Positions 8,642-18,800 of a DNA stretch of 47,750 nucleotides are shown piece by piece. Each line of letters opens with the position of its first letter. Positions within the stretch are counted from its first letter, which is position 1. Source of the DNA: Candidatus Ulvibacter alkanivorans (lineage in GTDB: Bacteria; Bacteroidota; Bacteroidia; Flavobacteriales; Flavobacteriaceae); NCBI RefSeq assembly GCF_003333325.1, contig NZ_QOLC01000039.1, positions 1-47,750 on the forward strand. Reading direction: 5' to 3'. The translations under genes were made by a program, and so were the position numbers. Below the pieces are notes generated by a model. That model was not told the DNA's origin. It saw nothing but the letters and a program-made list of their open reading frames with translations, and ran no database searches.

Positions 8642-10944
8642 CGTACTATAATTTCATCAATAAAGATCCATGAGGCATTTCCGGCTCCTTGTTTTCCTTG
8701 CGGGATTAAACCATAGGAAGGAATTTCTATTTGTAGTTGACGTACCTTGGCAGGAGCTTTTTCAACATTAATCGTAACAGGGACCAAGGTGTTTTCAGGT
8801 GCAACATCCAAGCGTGTCGACACCGTTTGCATACTACCGTTTTCAAGAGTCAGACGCACGGTGATGTAAGGTGGCGCATAGATCCATTGTCCGTTGGCGT
8901 TGTAAAACCTCGTTTTTAATGACCGTATATTGGTGGGTCGTTCCAGATCGATCGTGATTCGTACGTCCTCCCCCCAGAAACCTAACCATTCTTTATCTCC
9001 GTAACGGCTATCACTACCCGAGATCCCGTTTATCAATGCGTTCTTACCACCGGCGCCATATGCATCGTGAGGTGTTGTATTTAGAGAAATTGACGCGGTA
9101 ACTCCTTTGTGATAGGTGATAGTTTCGGTAAGGGTCCTTCCTATCTGCTTGCCGTCTTTTTCAAGATATGCTTCTATACTTGCATCTTTTTCTATGGCAA
9201 TGGGACCCTCATAAATTTGGGCACTTGAATTATTAAGCTTGTACTTGATTGTCTTACCTGAAGTAGTCGTAGTAAGCGTATAATGTAATTGTCCATCCCT
9301 TTTTTCGATTTCGCCTTCTACCGTATACAAATGATTGGCGTAGTTAATATCTAGAGCTTCCAGTCGCGTTAAAAAGGGTTCAACACGGGCAATGAACTCG
9401 AGGTAATCTTCCTCTTTGTTTTTTGACGGGCCGGTCCAAACAACTTCACTCATTGCAAGCATTCTTGGAAATGCCATGTATTCTACTTGATCTGTGGTTT
9501 TTATATATTCGGTCCAAATATTTCCTTGAGCTCCTAAAACGTGCTTAGCTTCTGTTTCTGAAAGCTCATCGGGCACCGGATTAAATCCGTATACTTTTTG
9601 TAAAGGGAGATAGCCACCAATGGCTAGAGGTTCATCGGGGTGATCATCTTGATAATAGTCGAAATACGCATGCGAGGTTGGTGTAAGGATGACATCATGC
9701 CCTTGCTTGGCTGCTGTAACGGCCCCTTCGGTTCCCCGCCATGACATTACCGTGGCATTTGGCGCCAGACCGCCTTCTAAGATCTCATCCCAGCCTATTA
9801 TTTGCTTTCCGTTCTTATTTACAAACGCTTCGATCTCTTTTATAAACCAACTTTGTAAACCGTGCTCATCACCAAGCTTGTGGGTTTTTATAAGTTGTTG
9901 GCAATGTGAGCAGTTTTCCCACTGTATTTTGGGTGCTTCATCACCGCCAATATGTATGTATTCTCCGGGGAACAATGCTATGACTTCAGTGAGAACGCTC
10001 TTTAGAAAATCGAACGTTTCTTTATTGGGGCATAAGATATGTTCCGAAACACCCCATTTGGTGAGCACCGGGATCGTTTCATTAGTGCATCCTAACTCCG
10101 GGTAGGCACTAATGGCTGCTTGCGAATGCCCCGGCATCTCGATCTCCGGGATGATGGTTACATTGTGCGCTTTTGCAAAGGCAACAATTTCTTTAATATC
10201 CTCTTGACTGTAAAATCCGCCGTACCGCTTACCGTCGTACTGCTGTGGCGAATCATTATAATGTCCCAGCAGCGTCTCATTTCTGAATGCAGCGTGAGTC
10301 GTAAGCTTGGGATATGCCTTAATTTCGATACGCCAACCTTGATCGTCGGTGAGATGCCAATGAAAACGGTTCATTTTTAGCATGGCAAGATGAGCGATGT
10401 ATTGTTTAATGAATTCCTTCGGAAAGAAATGGCGGGACACGTCCAAATGCATGCCTCGGTAGGGAAAAGTAGGACTATCTTTTATGTGTAGCTGTGGCAG
10501 GCGAATAGCTGAAGCTGTGGATGAATTAGGTTGTTCCCAGTTAGCCGGAAGCAATTGGCGTAAGGTCTGAACCCCATAGAATGCTCCGGCATTAGTGGCT
10601 GCTGTGATCACAATTTGCTTACCATCTATTTGTAGTTCATACTCCTCTTCGGCTAACGAATCAGATTTTTGAAGTACGATAGTAGCCGCGTTTCGAGTGG
10701 TGTTTTCTAAAGTGATATTCGCCCCTTGCTGAAAATACTTCCGAAGAAAGCCGGAAGCGGTGTCAAATTCAGGAGTTGCAAACAACGTGGCTTCATTCGA
10801 TAAAAGGAACATACCATCATGTATTACCAACTCTTGTGGTTTGGGAATAAGCACAACGGATTTGTTTTCTGTTTCCGAAGTACTTTCACAACTTATTGCA
10901 AGAAAAGTAAGTCCTATTAAAATACTACAAAGCGTTGCTCGCAT
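8638..10944 (-). CDS. GH20 beta-N-acetylhexosaminidase, lipoprotein
   Basis: Removes terminal beta-linked GlcNAc/GalNAc by substrate-assisted catalysis. Lipoprotein signal with lipobox AISC (about residue 19). Residues about 30-150 are the GH20b domain, 155-500 the catalytic barrel. The catalytic Asp335-Glu336 pair lies in HIGGDEAPK, and an upstream FHWHLTDDQGWRIEIK supports subfamily membership. C-terminal regions resemble a chitobiase C-terminal Ig domain (about 540-610) and a beta-sandwich of F5/8-type appearance ending at 768. It overlaps the GH2 gene by 20 bases and cutC by four. Outer-membrane or periplasmic surface location is expected. Confidence 0.95.
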   Translation of the reverse strand: MRATLCSILIGLTFLAISCESTSETENKSVVLIPKPQELVIHDGMFLLSNEATLFATPEFDTASGFLRKYFQQGANITLENTTRNAATIVLQKSDSLAEEEYELQIDGKQIVITAATNAGAFYGVQTLRQLLPANWEQPNSSTASAIRLPQLHIKDSPTFPYRGMHLDVSRHFFPKEFIKQYIAHLAMLKMNRFHWHLTDDQGWRIEIKAYPKLTTHAAFRNETLLGHYNDSPQQYDGKRYGGFYSQEDIKEIVAFAKAHNVTIIPEIEMPGHSQAAISAYPELGCTNETIPVLTKWGVSEHILCPNKETFDFLKSVLTEVIALFPGEYIHIGGDEAPKIQWENCSHCQQLIKTHKLGDEHGLQSWFIKEIEAFVNKNGKQIIGWDEILEGGLAPNATVMSWRGTEGAVTAAKQGHDVILTPTSHAYFDYYQDDHPDEPLAIGGYLPLQKVYGFNPVPDELSETEAKHVLGAQGNIWTEYIKTTDQVEYMAFPRMLAMSEVVWTGPSKNKEEDYLEFIARVEPFLTRLEALDINYANHLYTVEGEIEKRDGQLHYTLTTTTSGKTIKYKLNNSSAQIYEGPIAIEKDASIEAYLEKDGKQIGRTLTETITYHKGVTASISLNTTPHDAYGAGGKNALINGISGSDSRYGDKEWLGFWGEDVRITIDLERPTNIRSLKTRFYNANGQWIYAPPYITVRLTLENGSMQTVSTRLDVAPENTLVPVTINVEKAPAKVRQLQIEIPSYGLIPQGKQGAGNASWIFIDEIIVR

Positions 10945-13420
10945 GATCTACAAAAGAATTTAAGGTTTTATACGTAATGGTAGGGGATGTCGCATTAGTT
11001 GTGTAAAAGGTTAACACTTTGGTCGTATTTGGGGGGAGATCGAAGAAATTGTCGCTCCATGTACCGGCTTCCGAAGCCATTAAAAAAACATCCTTTTGCA
11101 TGCTAGTAGCGCTAACCGATACCTCATAACCGCCTTCTATCGTCTTGGTTTCAATTTTTAAAGGAATGTCCTCTAGTTTTAGATCTTTTGGTCTTCCGAA
11201 GAAATAAAGTTGCTGCATGTCTGCAAACGATATATCCACATAACTTTGGCTCTTATCGAAGGAGTAGGTGTCTAAAGATAGTGAGAAAGCCATTTCCTTA
11301 GTGCTTCCACTGGTGATGTTGGGTTCTTGAAAAGAAGCTATTTCTTTACCGTCGAAATTCATGATACGAATGCGTAGCGAATCGGTGATTGGTGTGAACG
11401 TATCGTCTGCCACCACGATCTTTAGTGTGTTCGCTTCAACCCAGGGAATGATACGCCGATTCGCATATGCTTTTTTTACCTTATAATGAAGCGCCTTCCA
11501 ATGGCCCAATGCATCAATACTTGACCACGAAACAGCCGGCCAGCAATCGTTCAATTGCCAATATAGAGTGCCCATATTATAAGGTTTGTATCGGCGATGT
11601 GCCAGAATTCCTTTAGTGATGCCGTAGGCCTGTAGCAACTGACTCATATACACATAATCTTCATCATTAACAGGCACGGGAAAATCACGCTGCATATAGG
11701 TGTCTATGGTTTCGTACCCACGAGCATGTTTTTGGTGAGTTTTAAAAGCTGGTTGTGAGCGATCAATGATATCTTTTTGCGTAAAATAACGAATGGTTGC
11801 ATACGACGGAAATGCTTGAAACCCGAACTCACTCATAAATCTAGGAACTGCAGTTTCGAAATGTTCAAAGGGGTATCCGTCGTGCCACACCCACCAATCG
11901 TGTGCATCACCCTCGAACTGATAGCGTTCATCACCTCGACCATATTTAGGAGAACTTTCCCAATAGGAAACAGCCGAGTGTAGGCTATCCACCAAACTTG
12001 GTAATAGTTCGTTAAAGAGCGCTTTGTAGTTGCTCCAAATCTCCGTTTTTTGTGCCTCGGTCTTACCATTTTGCCAGCCCCATCGATGCCAACCTTCGCT
12101 ATTTTCATTATTTCCACACCATAAAGCAATACTTGGGTGTTGTCGCAGTCGTTTTATATTATCGATCGCTTCCTGTTTCACATTTTCCATAAAGCGGGAA
12201 TCTCCCGGATACATGGCGCAGGCAAACATAAAATCCTGCCAAAGCAGAATTCCTTTTTCGTCACAGCGCTCATAAAAATCATTGTCCTCATAAACGCCTC
12301 CGCCCCATATGCGAAGCATGTTCATATTCGCATCCACAACCGATTTTAACAGCGCTTCCCGTTGTTTCGTATTAACCCTTGGCAAGAATACGTCTTGTGG
12401 AATGTAATTAGCGCCTTTCATATAAAGGGGTTTGCCGTTTACTTTAAAATAGAATGTTTCGCCAATCGAGTCTTTTTCTGTTATTAATTCTACGGTTCTA
12501 AGACCTATTTTTTTTGAAATGCTATCGATCACCGTATTTCTATGCTCGATTTGTAGGGCGAAATCGTATAAGAAAGGGTCACCATGCGTATGGGGCCACC
12601 ACAGCTTTGGGTGTTTTATTTGTATAGGAACTGTGTATTCGGAAACAGTTGGATCAACCTGAAGAAGAGAAGAACTTATTTGGGCCGTCGTTTTATTATT
12701 GATATGAATGCTAACTTCCGATTTTTCCGAAGCATCTAACTCTAGCCGTAGTGTTAAGGTTGCCAAAGAATCGGTGATATGTTCAGTTTGAAAATAGGCA
12801 TCGGCAATTCGCAATTTATCGTAAGAGACTAGCGAAACATCACGCCAGATTCCCATGGTCTTTATTTTTGGCCCCCAATCCCAACCATATTGAAATTGCG
12901 GTTTTCGGGTAAAAACACGAGGTGCTTCCGGTAATTGATACGCTAGAGAATTAGAAGCTTCTGTTTCAAAATGGGTCGTAGGCTCAAATCTAATGCGTAG
13001 CTCGTTTTGTTCTTTCAGCAAGGAAGCGACTTCGACTTCCCAAGTTCTAAACGCATTGTTAGCGGTGAGAATAAGACTGTCGTTTAGACGAACCGTTGCA
13101 TAAGTGTCTAAACCTTCAAATCGCAATAAATGATGCTCTTTCTTTAGTATGGCTTCGGAAAGATCGAATGATTTTTTGTACGCCCAAGTTTTAGTAGAGA
13201 CCCATTGAATACTGTCTTCGTTCGTTCCTATAAACGGGTCGGGAATCTTTCCGAGGGAAAGTAGATCGGTTTGGATCGTTCCTGGTACAGTAGCCGGATG
13301 ATAACTGTTTTTTCCTGCTTCGGAAAACTGCCAATCATCGTTTAATAGTAGTTGCTCATTTGGAGATTGTGAGCAACCGCAAATAAGGAATAGTAAAAAA
13401 AGGGTCGCTGCAGATCTCAT
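10925..13420 (-). CDS. GH2 beta-mannosidase, lipoprotein
   Basis: A beta-mannosidase-like GH2 enzyme of 831 residues, exported as a lipoprotein (lipobox ICGC near residue 16). The jelly-roll N-domain spans about 20-190, the Ig-like domain 200-300, and the barrel 305-640. The predicted acid/base is Glu439 in CGNNENSEG, and the predicted nucleophile is Glu531 in RFMSEFGFQAF. The WGGGVYEDNDFYERCDEKG block and YWQLNDCWPAVSWS are typical of beta-mannosidases rather than beta-galactosidases. Beside a GH20 enzyme, the natural reading is trimming of the Man-beta-1,4-GlcNAc core of N-glycans, though mannan oligosaccharides are an alternative. Confidence 0.93.
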   Translation of the reverse strand: MRSAATLFLLFLICGCSQSPNEQLLLNDDWQFSEAGKNSYHPATVPGTIQTDLLSLGKIPDPFIGTNEDSIQWVSTKTWAYKKSFDLSEAILKKEHHLLRFEGLDTYATVRLNDSLILTANNAFRTWEVEVASLLKEQNELRIRFEPTTHFETEASNSLAYQLPEAPRVFTRKPQFQYGWDWGPKIKTMGIWRDVSLVSYDKLRIADAYFQTEHITDSLATLTLRLELDASEKSEVSIHINNKTTAQISSSLLQVDPTVSEYTVPIQIKHPKLWWPHTHGDPFLYDFALQIEHRNTVIDSISKKIGLRTVELITEKDSIGETFYFKVNGKPLYMKGANYIPQDVFLPRVNTKQREALLKSVVDANMNMLRIWGGGVYEDNDFYERCDEKGILLWQDFMFACAMYPGDSRFMENVKQEAIDNIKRLRQHPSIALWCGNNENSEGWHRWGWQNGKTEAQKTEIWSNYKALFNELLPSLVDSLHSAVSYWESSPKYGRGDERYQFEGDAHDWWVWHDGYPFEHFETAVPRFMSEFGFQAFPSYATIRYFTQKDIIDRSQPAFKTHQKHARGYETIDTYMQRDFPVPVNDEDYVYMSQLLQAYGITKGILAHRRYKPYNMGTLYWQLNDCWPAVSWSSIDALGHWKALHYKVKKAYANRRIIPWVEANTLKIVVADDTFTPITDSLRIRIMNFDGKEIASFQEPNITSGSTKEMAFSLSLDTYSFDKSQSYVDISFADMQQLYFFGRPKDLKLEDIPLKIETKTIEGGYEVSVSATSMQKDVFLMASEAGTWSDNFFDLPPNTTKVLTFYTTNATSPTITYKTLNSFVDHASNAL

Positions 13421-13441
13421 GCAACTAAAATAGGCAATAGT

Positions 13442-15811
13442 TTATTGAGACGCCATAGAAATCTCAATTTGCTGCTGAATCTCATTACCGGCGGCATCGG
13501 TTGCTGTAAGTATATAACTACCGGGTCTTGGAGCAACCGCCAACTCATGAAAGGTGTTGGTGCTTCCAATATAGTGGTCGTCCAAATACCAGTATACCGT
13601 TGTTTCAGGACTGCGATGTGCCAGTTTAAAGATCACTTCGTTTACTTCTTCATTAAAATCTTTTGGCAATAGTACGGCCTCCCGTTGTTTCGGAAAAATA
13701 AAATCCATTTGCTGCTCTCCGTCTTGTAAGCATTCGCTTTGGAAGGGCGGTAAGACTTGATATTCGGGGTGAAGCGGTGCGTAATAGTATTCGAGCACAG
13801 GGGGTAGTGCAAACCATTGCTGCTGCTGCATGGAGGCGAGTGGATAACACGAAGAGTTTACCCGATACGTCTGGGAAGCGTCCAGAAAAATATTTTGATG
13901 GTACGGGCATGGAGCTGTCTTTACGCCATTTTTTGGGATGAACGTCCTTGTGGATTCCGTACAATATACACCGGCTAAATGACCACTTCTATCACAAATT
14001 TGTGTTTCAACCAATTCATCATAAGGTGTGGCAAACCATTGGCTGGTTGGGAGTTCCTCTAAAACCTCGAACATGATAGGAGCTGCAGTCTGTAGCCCGG
14101 TAAGACCCGGTCGTCCTTCACCATCGGCGTTTCCTACCCATACGCCAATGGCATAGGCCGGTGTAACTCCCACGGCCCATGCATCTTTGAACCCAAAACT
14201 GGTTCCTGTCTTCCACGCAATGGGTTGTGCATCGTCGAAAAAACTCCAATTTTCATCACCACTAGGGCGATTTACTTCTCGCATGGCTTCAAATGCATGG
14301 TAAATAGCACCGGCATTAAAAAGGGCAGGATCTATTTGTTTTTTTCCGAAGGAAGCCTTTTCCGAAGCAATAAAAATTGGCGACACAAATTCGTTTGGAC
14401 GGTATTCGCTAGAGCTCTTATTAAAAAAAGTAAGAGTTGAAGCCAAGCCTGCATAGGCGGCAGTTACATCCCACACCGAACTTTCGGCACCTCCAAGAAT
14501 GAGAGAAAGTCCGTAGTGATCGGCAGGTTTGCTCACGGACGGCTGATTCATTTTTTGAAGTGAATTGTAAAAGCGTTGTAATCCATATTCCCGCAACATG
14601 CGTACTGCTGGAACATTGAGAGAACGTGATAGCGCTATGCTCGCGGGAACCGCTCCGTGAAATTGATGATCGAAATTCTCGGGACTATACCCATTAACGG
14701 TTGTTGGTATATCGGCCACCAAGGTGTGTGGCAACAACGTACCGGCATCTAATACGGCGGTATACAAAAAAGGCTTTAAGACGCTTCCAGTACTTCTTGC
14801 TTTATCCATTATATCCACATAATTATGATGTTTCGCAGTGGTTGGGGAATTGCCTATATACGCAATTACTTCTCTTGTTTCAACATCCATAACAAGCACT
14901 GCCAAATTATGGATCTCATTTTGTGCTAATTGCGCATGATGCACTTTTGTGATCTGGTTTATTTTTTTCTGAAGGCTATAATCGATCGTTGTTTTAATGC
15001 GTTCTCCGGAGCGATACTTTTTGATCTTTTCGGTAAGATGTGGTGCCAATTCGGGCAATGGTAAAGGTTTACCGGGAAGGGTTTCTAACAAGGCAAGTTC
15101 GTAAGTGGTCTTGTCGATTACTTCATTATTAAAAAGTTTTTGCAACAGTCGATCTCTTTTTTTCTTTAAAACGGATTCATTTCTTCCGGGAAAGATGAGT
15201 GCCGGGGCATTTGGCAGTACAGCTAATGAAGTAGCTTGTCCCCAACTCAGTTCGCTAGCCGGAATCCCAAAATAACGCCATGCGGCCGTTTCAAGTCCCA
15301 CCACATTACCGCCAAAGGGAGCATGAGATGCATAGAGGGTTAGGATCTCCTTTTTTGAAAACCCCGCTTCCAGTCGGGTGGCTTGCAATAATTCGATTGC
15401 CTTTTCAAAATAGGTTCGCTTTTTATTCTTTCGCGATAACCGGATCACTTGTTGGGTGATCGTACTTCCGCCGCGTCGTTGTTCTGAGGTCAAATTTTGC
15501 CAAAGGGCCTTACTTATAGACACCGGATTAAATCCCGGGTGCTTATAGAAGTATTCATCTTCAAAATAAAGGATGCTCTGTTCAAACCGATAAGGCACCG
15601 AGTCCATTGTTGGGAAGCGCCATTGTCCGTCGGTTGCAATACGCGCTCCTAGCATACGGCCGTCCTTGCTTTCTGCAATGGTAGCAGTAGGCACTTCAAA
15701 TAAAGTGGATGGCAGGCAGAAGAGCCAATAAATGAAACATACCGAGAAGAACAGGACTTTCCATCGGTGTCTCTTAAGAAATCGGTTGTTATGGAATAAA
15801 AAAGGTCGCAT
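13442..15811 (-). CDS. pbpC: penicillin-binding protein 1C
   Basis: Bifunctional inner-membrane peptidoglycan synthase, 789 residues. After a single N-terminal membrane anchor (residues about 18-37), the glycosyltransferase domain shows EDEYFYKHPG and RRGGSTITQQVIRLSRK. The penicillin-binding fold has Ser343 in SVLK and the KTGTSFGFKDAW box. A PBP1C-specific C-terminal beta domain (BiPBP_C) ends the protein. The start chosen (MRPFLFHNN) overlaps the preceding stop by one base as TAATG; a start 21 bases upstream would also be in frame. Coupling with the macroglobulin gene matches the YfhM-PbpC pairing known in proteobacteria. Confidence 0.95.
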   Translation of the reverse strand: MRPFLFHNNRFLKRHRWKVLFFSVCFIYWLFCLPSTLFEVPTATIAESKDGRMLGARIATDGQWRFPTMDSVPYRFEQSILYFEDEYFYKHPGFNPVSISKALWQNLTSEQRRGGSTITQQVIRLSRKNKKRTYFEKAIELLQATRLEAGFSKKEILTLYASHAPFGGNVVGLETAAWRYFGIPASELSWGQATSLAVLPNAPALIFPGRNESVLKKKRDRLLQKLFNNEVIDKTTYELALLETLPGKPLPLPELAPHLTEKIKKYRSGERIKTTIDYSLQKKINQITKVHHAQLAQNEIHNLAVLVMDVETREVIAYIGNSPTTAKHHNYVDIMDKARSTGSVLKPFLYTAVLDAGTLLPHTLVADIPTTVNGYSPENFDHQFHGAVPASIALSRSLNVPAVRMLREYGLQRFYNSLQKMNQPSVSKPADHYGLSLILGGAESSVWDVTAAYAGLASTLTFFNKSSSEYRPNEFVSPIFIASEKASFGKKQIDPALFNAGAIYHAFEAMREVNRPSGDENWSFFDDAQPIAWKTGTSFGFKDAWAVGVTPAYAIGVWVGNADGEGRPGLTGLQTAAPIMFEVLEELPTSQWFATPYDELVETQICDRSGHLAGVYCTESTRTFIPKNGVKTAPCPYHQNIFLDASQTYRVNSSCYPLASMQQQQWFALPPVLEYYYAPLHPEYQVLPPFQSECLQDGEQQMDFIFPKQREAVLLPKDFNEEVNEVIFKLAHRSPETTVYWYLDDHYIGSTNTFHELAVAPRPGSYILTATDAAGNEIQQQIEISMASQ

Positions 15812-18800
15812 TATTGTTCTATGGTTACCCAAATTCCTTTGTTTCTGGCGAAATAATTCGCATCATACATTGCTTCCACCTGTGTGCCCGGTAAATAGTA
15901 CGTTCCTAAATAAGAGGCGTTTAATTTTACACTAAAGGTTTTCGATTGCTTCGCTTTAAGATCAAAGTAAAAATGTACCCTGTCATCTCGAATGTCGGTA
16001 TACCGTGCATTCCCTGAAGTACCTCCCGCTAATTCCGTAAAACTGGTATTGACGATCTCCCAGCCGCCCGGAAAGATCTTCGTGAGCGCAATATTGTCGA
16101 CATAATCGTTGGAAGTATTGGTAACTAAAACCTTGGCAATGATCTCGGTTCCCTGTCTTAGATTTGTTACATCTAACGGGTTGCCGGCTCCATCTAGGTA
16201 GGAAGCTTTTATGGCAAGCTGATTTTTTTCTGCAATTTCATCTCCCAAGGGCATTTTTCCTTGTTGTATCAATGTCACATATACCGTATTGGCTTTGTTA
16301 TTAGAAATCGAGACCGAGTTGCTTCCCATAGAAATGTCTAGCTCACGAATTGACAAAGCTTTTTCAGTACTAACAGCCACGGTCTTGCCATTATTTATAT
16401 AATTTAAGTTCATAGCCTTTCCACCATTCTTATGGATCATTTTTGCCAAGGATAATAAACTATAAGCAGTTTCCTGAGTACTGTACCAGCGTTGTGAAGC
16501 GAGTTCTTTTGCAACCGAAATAGCCATTTCTCGTTGCTTTTCATCATCTAGTAGCACTAGTGTTTCTAGTGCCATCGCTTTATTTCGGAAGGATGAACCA
16601 TAGGTGTAATGATCATAAGCCTTAGGTTCAAAATTGATATTTGCAGTTCGGGTGATTTCTCGAGCGACTGACTCCTTTCCGGCTAGGGCGTAGGCTGCTG
16701 CAAGTCGCCACTTGGCATCATTACTTAAACGGCTCGATTCCCGCAAACGGTTCATAGCGGCCAATTCAGGCTGTCCTGCCAAAGCAAGCGTGTACAATCG
16801 ATACGCCTGTATCAAACTGGAATTATAAGAAGTGTCGGTATTGCGCCATTCCCGTGCTTCTTTCTTCTGAAATTGCAACCAATTGCTTAAGAAAGTAATG
16901 GGCAAAGCATATCCTTTTTGCTTTGCTTCCAACATAAAATGTCCTGCGTAATTCGTACTCCAATAGTCTGGAGCTCGTTCTCCGGGCCAATAAGACAATC
17001 CGCCGGAAGCCACTTGAAAATTAGCCAATCGTTGAATGGCTGTGGTCACATTCTGTTCTATGGTCTTTTTTCGTTCAAAAGTAAGATCGAAGATATCGGC
17101 TAGATATAACTGCGGAAAGGCTCCCGAAGTTGTTTGTTCGATACAACCATGTGGGTATTGGATCAAATACGACAAGCGCTTATTGAAGTCCATGGGTGGT
17201 GCCGTAGAAAATTCTAAAGTAGCACCGTTGGTCCCGGCTACGCCGTAGGTTTCAAAGTTGATGGTTTCCGAAGCATTTTCAGAAAGAGTATAGGTAGTGG
17301 TTTTCTGAAAGATTGGATTCGGGTTTTCCACATCTATCGCTACTTTATAACTCGCTCTTTCACCACCTCCCGAAGCGACCACTTCGATGGTTTGAAAATG
17401 GTTTGCAGGCAATACTTCAAACGTAAAATTGACGATCTTTTCTCCAGTTTCAGAAAATGAAATATTCTTGGTCGTACTTTCTAAGGGTTTTAATGCTTCT
17501 CCTGTGTTGATCGAAATTTGTACATTTTTCACTTTACGCTCCATGGCAAAGACGGTTACCGGTAAGGTGACTTTCTCTCCCGGGGATAATTTTCGCGGCA
17601 GCGATGCTAACACCATCAATGGTTTACGTACGGGTGTGGTCACATCGGTCTTACCGTAGGCGCTTTTATCATTATTTCCGGCAATGAGCATGGTGCGAAC
17701 CGAACCTACGTAATTAGGCATCGTAATTTGATGGTGGGTCTTTTCTCCTGCCTTTAGTTCGAACGGCCCTAGATACTTGACTACCGGTTTAAATCGATCG
17801 GCCTTTCTGTTTTTAGCTCCGGCTGCCACATCGCCACCACCAATTGCATAAATATTGTCCACATTCCCTGAAAAAGCACCAATCACATCATCAAAAATAT
17901 CGAAGGTACGTACCCCTAATGCTTCACGAGTATAAAATGCGTTGTGAATCGTGGGTGTTTTAAATCGGGTGAGGTCTAGTAATCCTTCATCGACCATGGC
18001 GATGGTATACGTCATGGGTTGATTGTTTGCTTCGGAAACAGAGACGGTAAAGGTTTCTTCCGGTTTCAATACTTTAGGCATCTCCAATTTTGGCTTCAGA
18101 ATGGTTTTGGGGTTTTCTACTAAGATTGGAATCACTCCATACAGTCGAATAGGAAGATCATTTTTTGTTTGTGCATGCGGCTGAAGCAACGAAATATTCA
18201 CATAAATGTTAGGAGCCATGATATCTGTTAATCGAATAGCAGCCTTTGTTTCACTCTTTTTGGTCTCGATCCAATGGGTAGCTAACACCTCGGTGCCATT
18301 TTCAACACTAATGAGTGCTCGACCTTCGCTACCGGAAGGAAAAGTGATAATAGCTTCTTCACCTACTTTGTACGATTCTTTATCGGATGAGAAGACTAAC
18401 ATTTTAGAACTTTCAGCATCACCACCAGATGGGCGTTGCGACCAGTTACGATAAAAATAGGTGATTCGTCCTGTGGCATGACCCGAAGCTTTGTCGATGA
18501 CCCTAATAAGGTACCGGCCTCCTTGTTCTTCAGGAATATTTAGGGTAAAAGATGCTTGTCCATTATTATTTGTAGTCACTTTAAAATCTTTTACTGGTCG
18601 ATGAACGGTGGCATTTTCATAGCGCGACAAATTGTCTTCCCCTCGGTTCCACCACCATCGCCATTCGATTCTAAACACTTTTACTTCTAATTCACGGTTG
18701 CCACTTGCCACGCCATTTTCGTCTACTGTCGCAACATCGAACACCGTATTTTCATCTGTATAATAGGAGCCGTAGCGGTGTGTCTCCGGAGAACGCAGGC

